Part shown: in pieces, positions 9,477-16,409 of the stretch | How positions within the stretch are numbered: position 1 is the first letter of the stretch | Layout of the letters: each line of letters starts with the position of its first letter | Source of the DNA: Brevundimonas sp. Root608 | Lineage (GTDB): Bacteria; Pseudomonadota; Alphaproteobacteria; Caulobacterales; Caulobacteraceae | Length of the DNA stretch: 64,000 nt | Direction: 5' to 3' | Assembly (NCBI RefSeq): GCF_001427825.1 | Contig: NZ_LMGT01000001.1 | Span: 550,063-614,062, forward strand | Notes under the pieces: generated by a model | Told to the model about the DNA's origin: nothing | Databases searched by the model: none | The model's input: only the letters and a program-made list of their open reading frames with translations | Translations under genes and position numbers: made by a program

Positions 9477-9496
9477 TTGTCAACGCCGGATGACAA
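9477..9496. promoter_or_regulatory. operator-like palindrome 2 for the TetR regulator
   Basis: TTGTCA-ACGCCGGA-TGACAA: perfect six-base arms around an 8-base spacer, sharing GTCAACGCC..TGAC with palindrome 1. The TTG at its left edge could be misread as the start codon of the regulator; its place inside the palindrome makes that unlikely. Confidence 0.7.
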
Positions 9497-9533
9497 AGCC
9501 ATATGGATTTTGGGGCTTTGCGGAGATCACGAA

Positions 9534-10103
9534 TTGTTTTGCCATGTCGCGCCCCGGCCCCGGAACGCCGAGGCGACACGCGCCGCCATCCTGACCGCTG
9601 CTCGCGAACGCTTCGCGCGTGAAAGCTATGACGACGTCGGCATGCGCGACATCGCCGGGGACGTCGGCGTCGACGCCGCCCTGGTGTCCCGCTATTTCGG
9701 CTCCAAGGAAGACCTGTTCGTCGCTGTGCTCGACAGCTGCGAGAACGGCGCCGAACTGATGGAAGGCGATCGCGCCGGCTTCGGCCGCCGCATCGCGCAT
9801 GAGGCGATCTACGAGGGCAAGAGCGAAAGCAAGCTGAAGGGCCTGCTGGTCCTGCTGCGCTCGGTCGGTTCGACCAAGGCCATGGAGCTGGTCCAGCGCA
9901 CCGGCAACGAGCGCTTCTTCAACCCCTTCGCCGAATGGGTCGGCGGTCCGGACGGCGCCGTCCGCGCCCGGCTGGCCGCAGCCTTCATCATGGGCATGGC
10001 GGTCAGCCGCGAGATCACCGGCGGCTTCGGCCTGACGCCGGAACAGTGCGCCCAGATGCGCGACCGCATGGCCGCGATCCTGCAGGACATCGTCGACGGC
10101 TGA
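9534..10103 (+). CDS. TetR/AcrR family transcriptional regulator
   Basis: About 189 residues. The N-terminal HTH domain reads NAEATRAAILTAARERFA...DVGMRDIAGDVGVDAALVSRYFGSKEDLF-like (about residues 12-60), followed by a helical ligand domain. The start is uncertain: TTG at 9534 has GGAG eight bases upstream, while the TTG at 9477 sits inside an operator. An ATG at 9544 is out of frame, and one extra base would join it to the HTH, so a small indel or sequencing error is possible. It is divergent from the RND operon and is presumably its local repressor, released by pump substrates, and probably autoregulated. Confidence 0.88.
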   Translation: MFCHVAPRPRNAEATRAAILTAARERFARESYDDVGMRDIAGDVGVDAALVSRYFGSKEDLFVAVLDSCENGAELMEGDRAGFGRRIAHEAIYEGKSESKLKGLLVLLRSVGSTKAMELVQRTGNERFFNPFAEWVGGPDGAVRARLAAAFIMGMAVSREITGGFGLTPEQCAQMRDRMAAILQDIVDG

Positions 10104-10107
10104 CGGT

Positions 10108-10542
10108 TCAGTCGCGGGGCCGGAATTTCCGGATCACGCCCGAGAAGGTCATCAGCACCCGCGCGCCCGAGGTGATCTGCCCGCGCACGAAGATCAGGCT
10201 CTTGCCGGCGCGCACCACCTCGCCCGTCGCCTCGACCAGTTCGCCGACATAGGCGCCGTCGATGAAGGTAGAATCCAGCGACACGGTGACGCCCGAGGCG
10301 CCCTCCATCTCCTGGTAGGCCATCTGGAACAGGGCGATGTCGGCGAAGGTCATCAGGCAGCCGCCGTGCATCCGGTCGCCGGCGTTCATGTGCTTGGGCT
10401 CGGCCCTGAAGGCGCAGCGCATGCCGCCGTCGGGGTCCGGCCGGAAGTAGAAGGGGCCCACCACCTGATCGAAGGTGCCGTGCAGGTCGTACATCTGCCA
10501 GCCGGCGAACTCGCCCTCCGTCACCGTGACCTTCTGAACCAT
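10108..10542 (-). CDS. PaaI-type hotdog-fold thioesterase
   Basis: 144 residues. The hotdog-fold acyl-CoA thioesterase signature is present: HMNAGDRMHGGCLMTFAD (the HGG turn and central helix), then VSLDSTFIDGAYVGELVEATG strands. Members hydrolyse acyl- or aryl-CoA thioesters in the cytoplasm; the substrate is not predictable. It ends four bases from the TetR gene stop (convergent) and is divergent from the DUF3253 gene. Confidence 0.82.
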   Translation of the reverse strand: MVQKVTVTEGEFAGWQMYDLHGTFDQVVGPFYFRPDPDGGMRCAFRAEPKHMNAGDRMHGGCLMTFADIALFQMAYQEMEGASGVTVSLDSTFIDGAYVGELVEATGEVVRAGKSLIFVRGQITSGARVLMTFSGVIRKFRPRD

Positions 10543-10592
10543 CGTTCGCGCTCCGCCTTACTATCGCTCTCGCAATGCAGCATATAGGCGCG

Positions 10593-10913
10593 ATGAGCGA
10601 CCCCATCGAAACCGCCATCTTCGAAAAACTGGCGAAGGCCGACCCCAAGGGCGTCGGCGGCAAGAGCATTGAACCGGCCGATGTGGCCAAGGACCTGCAG
10701 CCCGAACAGTGGCAGCGGATGCTGCCCAAGGTGCGGCATTGCGCCCTCGGCCTGATGCGTCAGGGCAGGCTGACCATCACCAAGAAGGGCAAGGCCATCG
10801 ATCCGAACGCCTTCAAGGGCGTGATCCGCCTGCGCCTGCCGACCGAGGCCGAGACCGCCGCGGCCCTCGCGGCGTTGCCGCCCGTCGTCGAGGACGATGA
10901 CGACTTCGGCTGA
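10593..10913 (+). CDS. DUF3253 family protein
   Basis: About 106 residues starting MSDPIETAIF; an in-frame ATG 18 bases upstream is the alternative. It matches the DUF3253 pattern: a winged-helix-like fold with a helix (ETAIFEKLAKAD), then EPADVAKDLQPEQWQRMLPKVRH (one run in the protein, positions about 25-50) and GRLTITKKGKAIDP. The acidic tail EDDDDF is a lineage variation. No biochemical role is known for the family; the fold suggests nucleic-acid or protein binding. Confidence 0.7.
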   Translation: MSDPIETAIFEKLAKADPKGVGGKSIEPADVAKDLQPEQWQRMLPKVRHCALGLMRQGRLTITKKGKAIDPNAFKGVIRLRLPTEAETAAALAALPPVVEDDDDFG

Positions 10914-10919
10914 TCATTC

Positions 10920-11060
10920 CGTTCTCCCTCCCCTTCATGGGGAGGGATGTCGGCGCGTAGCGACGACAGGGTGGGGTACGGCAGGGCGGCGCCCGCCCTT
11001 GCGGCGGTTCCCCACCCGTCCGCTTCGCGGCCACCCTCCCCACAAGGGGGAGGGAGAACG
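10920..11060. repeat. palindromic intergenic element (copy 1)
   Basis: The outer arms CGTTCTCCCTCCCC..GGGGAGGG and CCCTCCCC..GGGGGAGGGAGAACG are reverse complements with one or two differences; inner arms (CAGGGTGGGG / CCCCACCC) also pair, so the 141-base unit can fold into one long hairpin. The right arm supplies the purine run AGGGAG that acts as Shine-Dalgarno for the uracil-DNA glycosylase gene. The layout matches the element at 11680-11829. Confidence 0.75.
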
Positions 11061-11066
11061 CCGGTC

Positions 11067-11648
11067 ATGACCCTCGACACCCTCCTCACCGACATCCGCG
11101 CCTGCCGGGCCTGTCTCGGCCAGCTTCCCCATACGCCGCGTCCGGTGGTCCGCGTCTTTCCCGAAACCCGTCTGCTGATCTGCGGCCAGGCGCCGGGGCG
11201 GCGGGTGCATGAGAGCGGCCTGCCGTTCACCGACCCGTCGGGCGACCGGCTGCGCCAGTGGCTGGGCGTCGACTACGGGACCTTCTACGCCGATCGCCGG
11301 CTGGGCGTGGCGGCCCAGGCCTTCTGCTATCCCGGCACGGCCCCGAAGGGCGGCGACTATCCGCCGCCGCGCCGCTGCGCCGAACTGTGGCGGCCGCGAT
11401 TGCTGGCCGAACTGCCGGACGTCGAACTGACCCTGCTGGTCGGCGGCTACGCCCAGGTCTGGGCCCTCGGCGACCGGGCGAAGGTCAACATGACCGAAAC
11501 CGTGCGGGCGTGGCGCGACTACGCGCCCGCCATCCTGCCCCTGCCGCATCCGTCGTGGCGAAACACCGCCTGGCTGCGGAAGAACCCGTGGTTCGAGGAT
11601 GAGGTGCTGCCCTACCTAAGGGGACGGGTCGCGACTATTCTCGCCTGA
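11067..11648 (+). CDS. uracil-DNA glycosylase family protein
   Basis: 193 residues starting MTLDTLLTDIRACRAC. Two N-terminal cysteines (CRACLGQLP) and the motif ICGQAPGRRVHESGLPF (equivalent of GxAPG...GxPF, water-activating loop) place it in the UDG superfamily. A late LPLPHPSWRN matches the HPS-type minor-groove loop. It should remove uracil or a related lesion from DNA. It resembles the family 4/5-like branch annotated as uracil-DNA glycosylase family protein; only two of the usual cluster cysteines are evident, so an iron-sulphur cluster is not assured. The start is chosen by AGGGAG ten bases upstream, which belongs to the palindromic element. Confidence 0.8.
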   Translation: MTLDTLLTDIRACRACLGQLPHTPRPVVRVFPETRLLICGQAPGRRVHESGLPFTDPSGDRLRQWLGVDYGTFYADRRLGVAAQAFCYPGTAPKGGDYPPPRRCAELWRPRLLAELPDVELTLLVGGYAQVWALGDRAKVNMTETVRAWRDYAPAILPLPHPSWRNTAWLRKNPWFEDEVLPYLRGRVATILA

Positions 11649-11679
11649 TGCGCTCCCGCTCCTCGCCGTTATCCCGCAT

Positions 11680-11829
11680 CCTTCTCCCCTCGGGGGAGAA
11701 GGTGGCTCGCGCAGCGAGACGGATGAGGGGGCTCTTGGCCGCGGGCTGGCTCCCGACCGATGTGCGAGGAGACAAAGCCCCCTCATCCGACCGCCTTCGC
11801 CGCCCACCTTATCCCCCGAGGGGAGAAGG
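11680..11829. repeat. palindromic intergenic element (copy 2)
   Basis: Left end CCTTCTCCCCTCGGGGGAGA (11680-11699) and right end ATCCCCCGAGGGGAGAAGG (11811-11829) are near-perfect inverted ends. Inner segments GATGAGGGGGCT and AGCCCCCTCATC also pair, giving a long hairpin of 150 bases. It has the same design as 10920-11060, and the two copies bracket the uracil-DNA glycosylase gene. Its forward frame is open (LLPSGEKVARAARRMRG), so gene callers can add about 60 spurious residues to the next protein. Confidence 0.8.
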
Positions 11830-11845
11830 GCGCACCCGCCGCGTC

Positions 11846-12844
11846 TTGCCGTTGGCGCTGTCACTCACCCTCTCCGCCTGCGCTACGCCCGCGGTCCAGC
11901 CGCCCCTGACTCCGCCGCCCGGTTTCGCAGGACCCGCAATCGAATCCCGGACGCTGGTCATGGACGACGGCGCGCGCCTGCCGCTGGCCCGCTGGACGCC
12001 GGAGGGGGGCGAGCCCTGGGCCGTCATCGTCGCCCTGCACGGGATGAACGACAGCCGGGCCGCCTTCCGTCTCGCCGGGCCGTGGTGGGCCGAGCGCGGA
12101 ATCGAGACCTGGGCCTTCGACCAGCGTGGCTTCGGCCGTGCGCCCGGCCGCGGCGTCTGGGCCGGCGAGGCGCGGATGAGCGAGGACCTGCGCACCGCCG
12201 TCGCCCTGGCCCGGGCCCGTCATCCGCGCGCGCTGATCGCCGTCGCCGGCGAGAGCATGGGCGGCGCGGTCGCCGTCGCCGCCTTCGGTTCGAACCACCC
12301 GCCCGCGGCGGATCGCGTCATCCTTCTCGCCCCGGCGGTCTGGGGCTGGACGGCGCAGGGGCCGGTCAACGCCATCGGGCTGTGGATCGCGGCCCGCGCC
12401 ATGGGCGACCGCGCCGTCGGCGCTCCCGAATGGGCGGTGCGGGACCTGCCCGCCTCGGACAACCGGTTGGAGCTGATCCGCAACGGCCGCGATCCGAACA
12501 GCATCCTGCCGACGCGGTTCGACACCCTTTACGGCCTCGTCGACCTGATGGAGACCGCCTCGGTGCGGCTCGGCGACGTGCGCGCCCCGACCCTGCTGCT
12601 CTACGGCGCCCACGACAACGTCATCCAGAGGGACCCGATGCGGCGGGCGCTGGAGCGGGCGGGCGAGAGGCCGGGTTTCCGCACCTGCTTCTATCCTGAC
12701 GGCTGGCACATCCTGAACCGCGACCTCCAGGCCGAGACCGTGTACCGCGATGTCGAGGCCTGGCTCAGGGACGCGTCCGCGCCGCTGCCGTCCGGGGCGG
12801 GGCCGGTCCTGCCGGCGCTCACGGATATGGCCCGCCCACGCTGA
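11846..12844 (+). CDS. alpha/beta hydrolase lipoprotein (monoacylglycerol-lipase-like)
   Basis: About 332 residues from a TTG start. The lipoprotein signal LPLALSLTLSACA is followed by a hydrolase of the lysophospholipase/monoacylglycerol lipase group: HGMNDSRAAF oxyanion loop, DQRGFGRAPGRG, nucleophile elbow AGESMGGAV, acid in GAHDNVI and His in DGWHILNRD. It probably acts on lipids or esters at the envelope. The start is unsettled. The frame is open back to an ATG at 11648 that overlaps the glycosylase stop (TGATG), but that would put 66 residues encoded by the palindromic element before the signal peptide. No good Shine-Dalgarno precedes the TTG, so the native start may have been lost to the element. 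Confidence 0.78.
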   Translation: MPLALSLTLSACATPAVQPPLTPPPGFAGPAIESRTLVMDDGARLPLARWTPEGGEPWAVIVALHGMNDSRAAFRLAGPWWAERGIETWAFDQRGFGRAPGRGVWAGEARMSEDLRTAVALARARHPRALIAVAGESMGGAVAVAAFGSNHPPAADRVILLAPAVWGWTAQGPVNAIGLWIAARAMGDRAVGAPEWAVRDLPASDNRLELIRNGRDPNSILPTRFDTLYGLVDLMETASVRLGDVRAPTLLLYGAHDNVIQRDPMRRALERAGERPGFRTCFYPDGWHILNRDLQAETVYRDVEAWLRDASAPLPSGAGPVLPALTDMARPR

Positions 12845-12924
12845 CGTGAAACCGCCATGCTTGCGGTATTACCCGTCGAGGCGTAAACGCCCGCCAACAA
12901 AAAAACACCCCGGGAGACGCTCAA

Positions 12925-14022
12925 GTGAGCATGACGCTGTTTGATTCCCCGTCCTTCGCGAACCACGAGGGCGTTCACGCGGTCTTTGACGAAAAGACCG
13001 GCCTGCGCGCCATTATCGCTGTTCACTCAACCGCGCGCGGCCCGGCCGTCGGCGGGACCCGGATGTGGAACTACGCCTCCAGCGCCGAGGCGCTCGAGGA
13101 CGTCCTGCGTCTCTCGCGCGGCATGAGCTACAAGAACGCCGTCGCGGATCTGGAGATGGGCGGCGGCAAGTCGGTCATCATCGGCGACAGCAAGACCCAG
13201 AAATCCCCCGAGCTGTTCCGCGCCTTCGGACGGGCGGTCCACACCCTCGGCGGCATCTACTATGCGGCGGAAGACGTCGGCGTGTCGGTCGCCGACATCG
13301 CCGAAGCCCGCAAGGTCACCCCCTATGTGCTGGGCCTGAGCGACGGTCCCGAGGCCTCGGGCGATCCCAGCCCCGTCACCGCCGAGGGCGTCTACCGCTC
13401 CACCCTGCTGGCCGCGAAACGCCTGTGGAACCAGGACGACCTGAGCGGCCTGACCGTCTCGGTCCAGGGCATCGGCCATGTCGGCGGCTATCTGGCCGAC
13501 AAACTGTACGCCGCCGGCGCGAAGCTGATCATGACCGACGTCAACACGGCCCTGCTGGCCGAGGTCGCCGCGCGCACCAACGCCGAGATCGTGGCTCCCG
13601 ACGCCATCTATGACGTCAAGGCCGACATCTATGCGCCCTGCGCCCTGGGCGCGACGCTGAACCCGCAGACGCTGGACCGCCTGACGGTCAAGGCCGTCGT
13701 CGGCGCCGCCAACAACCAGCTGGCCACGCCTGACATCGGCCAGACCCTGTTCGAGCGCGGCGTGCTCTACGCCCCCGACTATGTCGTCAACGGCGGCGGC
13801 ATCATCAACGTCGCCTCGGAACTGCGCGCCCGCCAGAGCGGCGGCGCCTACGATCCGGCCTGGGTCGAGACCAAGCTGTCGCGCCTGATGGACACGCTGG
13901 AAGAGGTCCTGGACCGCTCGGCCGTCGAGAAGCGCCCGACCCACGAGATCGCCGACGCCATCGCCGAGGCGCGCATCAACACCGCCCGCGACGAAAAGGC
14001 CGAGCAGCGCAAGGCGGCCTAG
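12925..14022 (+). CDS. Glu/Leu/Phe/Val dehydrogenase (leucine dehydrogenase type)
   Basis: 365 residues. The N-terminal domain carries the substrate and catalytic motifs GPAVGGTRMWNY and LSRGMSYKNAVADLEMGGGKS (catalytic Lys in SYKNA, Gly-rich loop). A Rossmann domain follows with VQGIGHVGGYLA. The length and motifs match leucine or phenylalanine dehydrogenases of this octameric family, which reversibly deaminate branched-chain amino acids with NAD+. GTG at 12925 is preferred because GGGAG lies eight bases upstream; ATG at 12931 is the alternative. Followed by a strong hairpin. Confidence 0.88.
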   Translation: MSMTLFDSPSFANHEGVHAVFDEKTGLRAIIAVHSTARGPAVGGTRMWNYASSAEALEDVLRLSRGMSYKNAVADLEMGGGKSVIIGDSKTQKSPELFRAFGRAVHTLGGIYYAAEDVGVSVADIAEARKVTPYVLGLSDGPEASGDPSPVTAEGVYRSTLLAAKRLWNQDDLSGLTVSVQGIGHVGGYLADKLYAAGAKLIMTDVNTALLAEVAARTNAEIVAPDAIYDVKADIYAPCALGATLNPQTLDRLTVKAVVGAANNQLATPDIGQTLFERGVLYAPDYVVNGGGIINVASELRARQSGGAYDPAWVETKLSRLMDTLEEVLDRSAVEKRPTHEIADAIAEARINTARDEKAEQRKAA

Positions 14023-14029
14023 CCCTGCT

Positions 14030-14069
14030 CCATCGGGGCGCCCCGGTGAAGGCCGGGGCGCCCCGATGG
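14030..14069 (+). terminator. perfect 17-bp hairpin after the leucine dehydrogenase gene
   Basis: CCATCGGGGCGCCCCGG and its exact reverse complement flank a six-base loop (TGAAGG), starting 8 bases after the stop codon. No T-run follows, so it is either an RNA-stabilising 3' hairpin or a terminator of the non-canonical kind common in high-GC genomes. Confidence 0.7.
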
Positions 14070-14163
14070 CGATTCCAGGCTGACGGGCCGGCCTACGTCC
14101 CGATCTGACGTACCGGTCGCCTAATCTGCGGGGATCGCCGCCGCCCCGGCCGGTCGACGTGCG

Positions 14164-14200
14164 CTCATGAGACTCATGAGACTCATGAGACGGTGTTTTT
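14164..14200 (+). terminator. tandem CTCATGAGA repeat with T-run
   Basis: Three exact tandem copies of the 9-mer CTCATGAGA, each holding the self-complementary CTCATGAG, then CGGTG and five T. Two units can pair as a stem. The same 9-mer array followed by a T-run ends recA at 29703-29739. Inferred second terminator or insulator ahead of cckA. Confidence 0.5.
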
Positions 14201-14284
14201 GGCTTCGGCGCCCCCGGATTCGCGCGCCGGGGGCATACGGACCACTATCGCCGGAACCGCCCTTCTGATTCGGGCCGAGGCGCC

Positions 14285-16339
14285 ATGACCGCAACCTCCA
14301 GGACCGCACCGCCGACCCGGGCCTTCGACCCGCTGCTGCTCCTGATGGCGGTCGGCTTTGTCGTGGCCGTCGGGGCGCTGGCCTATCCCGCCTTCCGCTC
14401 GGACCCGATGAGCGCCCCCGGCCTGGTGCTGATCTTCACCGTCGGGGCCGTGGCCCTGATCGGCCTGTTCTCCCACACCCGCGGCGAGAAGCGCCAGCCG
14501 ATGGGCGACGCCGCCGTCGATCTGCTGGACGCCATGGCCGAACCCGCCGCCCTGGTCTGGGCGACCGGCCAGGTGCTGGCCTTCAACGGCGCCTGGGCCG
14601 AGGCCAACGGCGCGACCACGTCCCTGCCCAAGGGCAAGTCGGCCTCGGCCCTCTACATGGCCTTCGCCCAGGCCCGCGCCGGCGAACAGGGCCGCGCCAT
14701 CGTCGTCATCGGCGACCGTGAGCAGGAAGTCCTGATCGGGGCCGCCGGCGAAGGCCGCTTCCTCGTCCGCGCCGCGCCCGAGTCCGTGCTGCCGGTCGGC
14801 GCCATGGCCAGCCACCGGCCGGCGACCATCTCGAACGCGATCGAGAGCCGCGCCATGGCCGCCGGCGCGCCGTTCGGCTCGGCCGTCATCGCCGCCGAAG
14901 ACCTGTTCGCCGGCAAGGTCGAGGAGGCCAACGCCGCCCTGTCCGTCCTGACCGGCCCCGCCGCCGCGCGCGACGCCGCCTTCGGCCACCTGTTCGACCC
15001 CGCCCTTGTCACCGAGGCCCGCGCCCGGCTCGACGACGGCTCCTCGGGCCCCATCGAGCTGATCGCCCGCGCCTTCCCCGACAAGATGCTGCACCTCTAC
15101 GTCGCCCCCGAGGGCGACAAGCGGCGCATCTGGCTGTTCGACGTCTCGGCCCAGAAGTCGATGGAGCTGCAGCTGTCGCAGGCCCAGAAGATGCAGGCCG
15201 TGGGCCAGCTGGCCGGGGGCGTGGCCCATGACTTCAACAACCTGCTGACCGCCATCCAGCTGCAACTGTCCGGCCTGCTGGAGCGCCATCCCGTCGGCGA
15301 CCCCTCCTACGAGGGCCTCAACGAAATCCGCCAGACCGCCATCCGCGCCGCCGACCTGGTGCGCAAGCTGCTGGCCTTCTCGCGCAAGTCGACCGTCCGC
15401 CGCGAGCGCCTCGACCTCGGCGAACTGGTCGGCGAGTTCGCCGTCCTGCTGCGCCGCCTGCTGCGCGAGGACGTGCGCTTGGAAACCGACTACGGCCGCG
15501 ACCTGCCGGTCGTCCTCGCCGACAAGAGCCAGCTCGAAACCGCCGTCATGAACCTCGCCGTCAACGCCCGCGACGCCATGCGCGGCGTGGTCGAGCCCGG
15601 CGCGGGCGTGGTCACCATCCGCACCGCCCGCCTGACCGCCGACGAGGCGCGCGCGCTCGGCTGGACCAGCCCCGCCACCGACGCCGTCGCCCTGATCGAG
15701 GTGGCGGACAGCGGTCCCGGCGTCCCGCCCGAAATCCTCGACAAGATCTTCGAACCCTTCTTCACCACCAAGGCGGTGAACGAGGGCACGGGCATGGGCC
15801 TGGCCACGGTCTATGGCATCGTCGAACAGGCCGGCGGCCACATCAATGTGTCGAACGCGGCGGCAGGCGGGGCGGTGTTCCGCATCTTCCTGCCGGAGGC
15901 GGCCGAGGCCGAACTGGCCGAGATAGCGCCGGTCGAGATCAAGATGAAGACGCCGCGCGACCTGTCGGGCGCCGGCCGCATCCTGTTCGTCGAGGACGAG
16001 GCCGCGGTGCGCGGCATCGCCGCCCGCCTGCTGCGCCAGCGCGGCTATGAGGTCATCGAGGCCGCCGACGGCGAGGAGGCCCTCGAGCTGGCCGAGCAGC
16101 ACGCCGGGACCATCGACATGATGATCTCGGACGTCATCATGCCCGGCCTCGACGGCCCCGCCCTGCTGAAGAAGGCGCGGCCGTTCCTGGGCGACGCGCC
16201 GGTCCTGTTCATCTCGGGCTATGCCGAAAGCGACTTCTCGGACCTGCTGCAGGACGAGGTCGGCGTCTCCTTCCTGCCCAAGCCGCTGGACATCAAGACC
16301 CTGGCCGAACGCGTGAAGCAGGAACTGCACGCCGGCTGA
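14285..16339 (+). CDS. cckA: hybrid histidine kinase CckA
   Basis: 684 residues, close to Caulobacter CckA (691). Two N-terminal membrane helices (about 14-34 and 44-62), a PAS-like region (about 75-290), then HisKA with His315 in [14 protein letters not shown], HATPase ([33 protein letters not shown]) and a C-terminal receiver with Asp616 in [13 protein letters not shown]. The stretch around [17 protein letters not shown] is highly characteristic of CckA. It autophosphorylates, passes phosphate to its own receiver and then to ChpT, and controls CtrA and CpdR activity; in Caulobacter it sits at the cell poles and can act as a phosphatase. It forms its own unit, and its partners chpT and ctrA are 26 and 39 kb away in this same window. 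Confidence 0.95.
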   Translation: MTATSRTAPPTRAFDPLLLLMAVGFVVAVGALAYPAFRSDPMSAPGLVLIFTVGAVALIGLFSHTRGEKRQPMGDAAVDLLDAMAEPAALVWATGQVLAFNGAWAEANGATTSLPKGKSASALYMAFAQARAGEQGRAIVVIGDREQEVLIGAAGEGRFLVRAAPESVLPVGAMASHRPATISNAIESRAMAAGAPFGSAVIAAEDLFAGKVEEANAALSVLTGPAAARDAAFGHLFDPALVTEARARLDDGSSGPIELIARAFPDKMLHLYVAPEGDKRRIWLFDVSAQKSMELQLSQAQKMQAVGQLAGGVAHDFNNLLTAIQLQLSGLLERHPVGDPSYEGLNEIRQTAIRAADLVRKLLAFSRKSTVRRERLDLGELVGEFAVLLRRLLREDVRLETDYGRDLPVVLADKSQLETAVMNLAVNARDAMRGVVEPGAGVVTIRTARLTADEARALGWTSPATDAVALIEVADSGPGVPPEILDKIFEPFFTTKAVNEGTGMGLATVYGIVEQAGGHINVSNAAAGGAVFRIFLPEAAEAELAEIAPVEIKMKTPRDLSGAGRILFVEDEAAVRGIAARLLRQRGYEVIEAADGEEALELAEQHAGTIDMMISDVIMPGLDGPALLKKARPFLGDAPVLFISGYAESDFSDLLQDEVGVSFLPKPLDIKTLAERVKQELHAG

Positions 16340-16367
16340 ACCATCGGTAACTTGCCAATCTTCGTCC

Positions 16368-16386
16368 GGCGCCATCCTCTGGCGCC
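16368..16386 (+). terminator. short hairpin after cckA
   Basis: GGCGCCA-TCCTC-TGGCGCC: perfect 7-bp stem and 5-base loop, 29 bases after the cckA stop. No T-run. Possible weak terminator or 3' stabiliser. Confidence 0.4.
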
Positions 16387-16409
16387 TCGCGCCACGGAGC
16401 CCCCCCGCC

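Noticed and set aside
9477..9533. TTG at 9477 as TetR start
   Set aside because: It is part of a perfect operator palindrome and has no SD; the TTG at 9534 has GGAG at good spacing.
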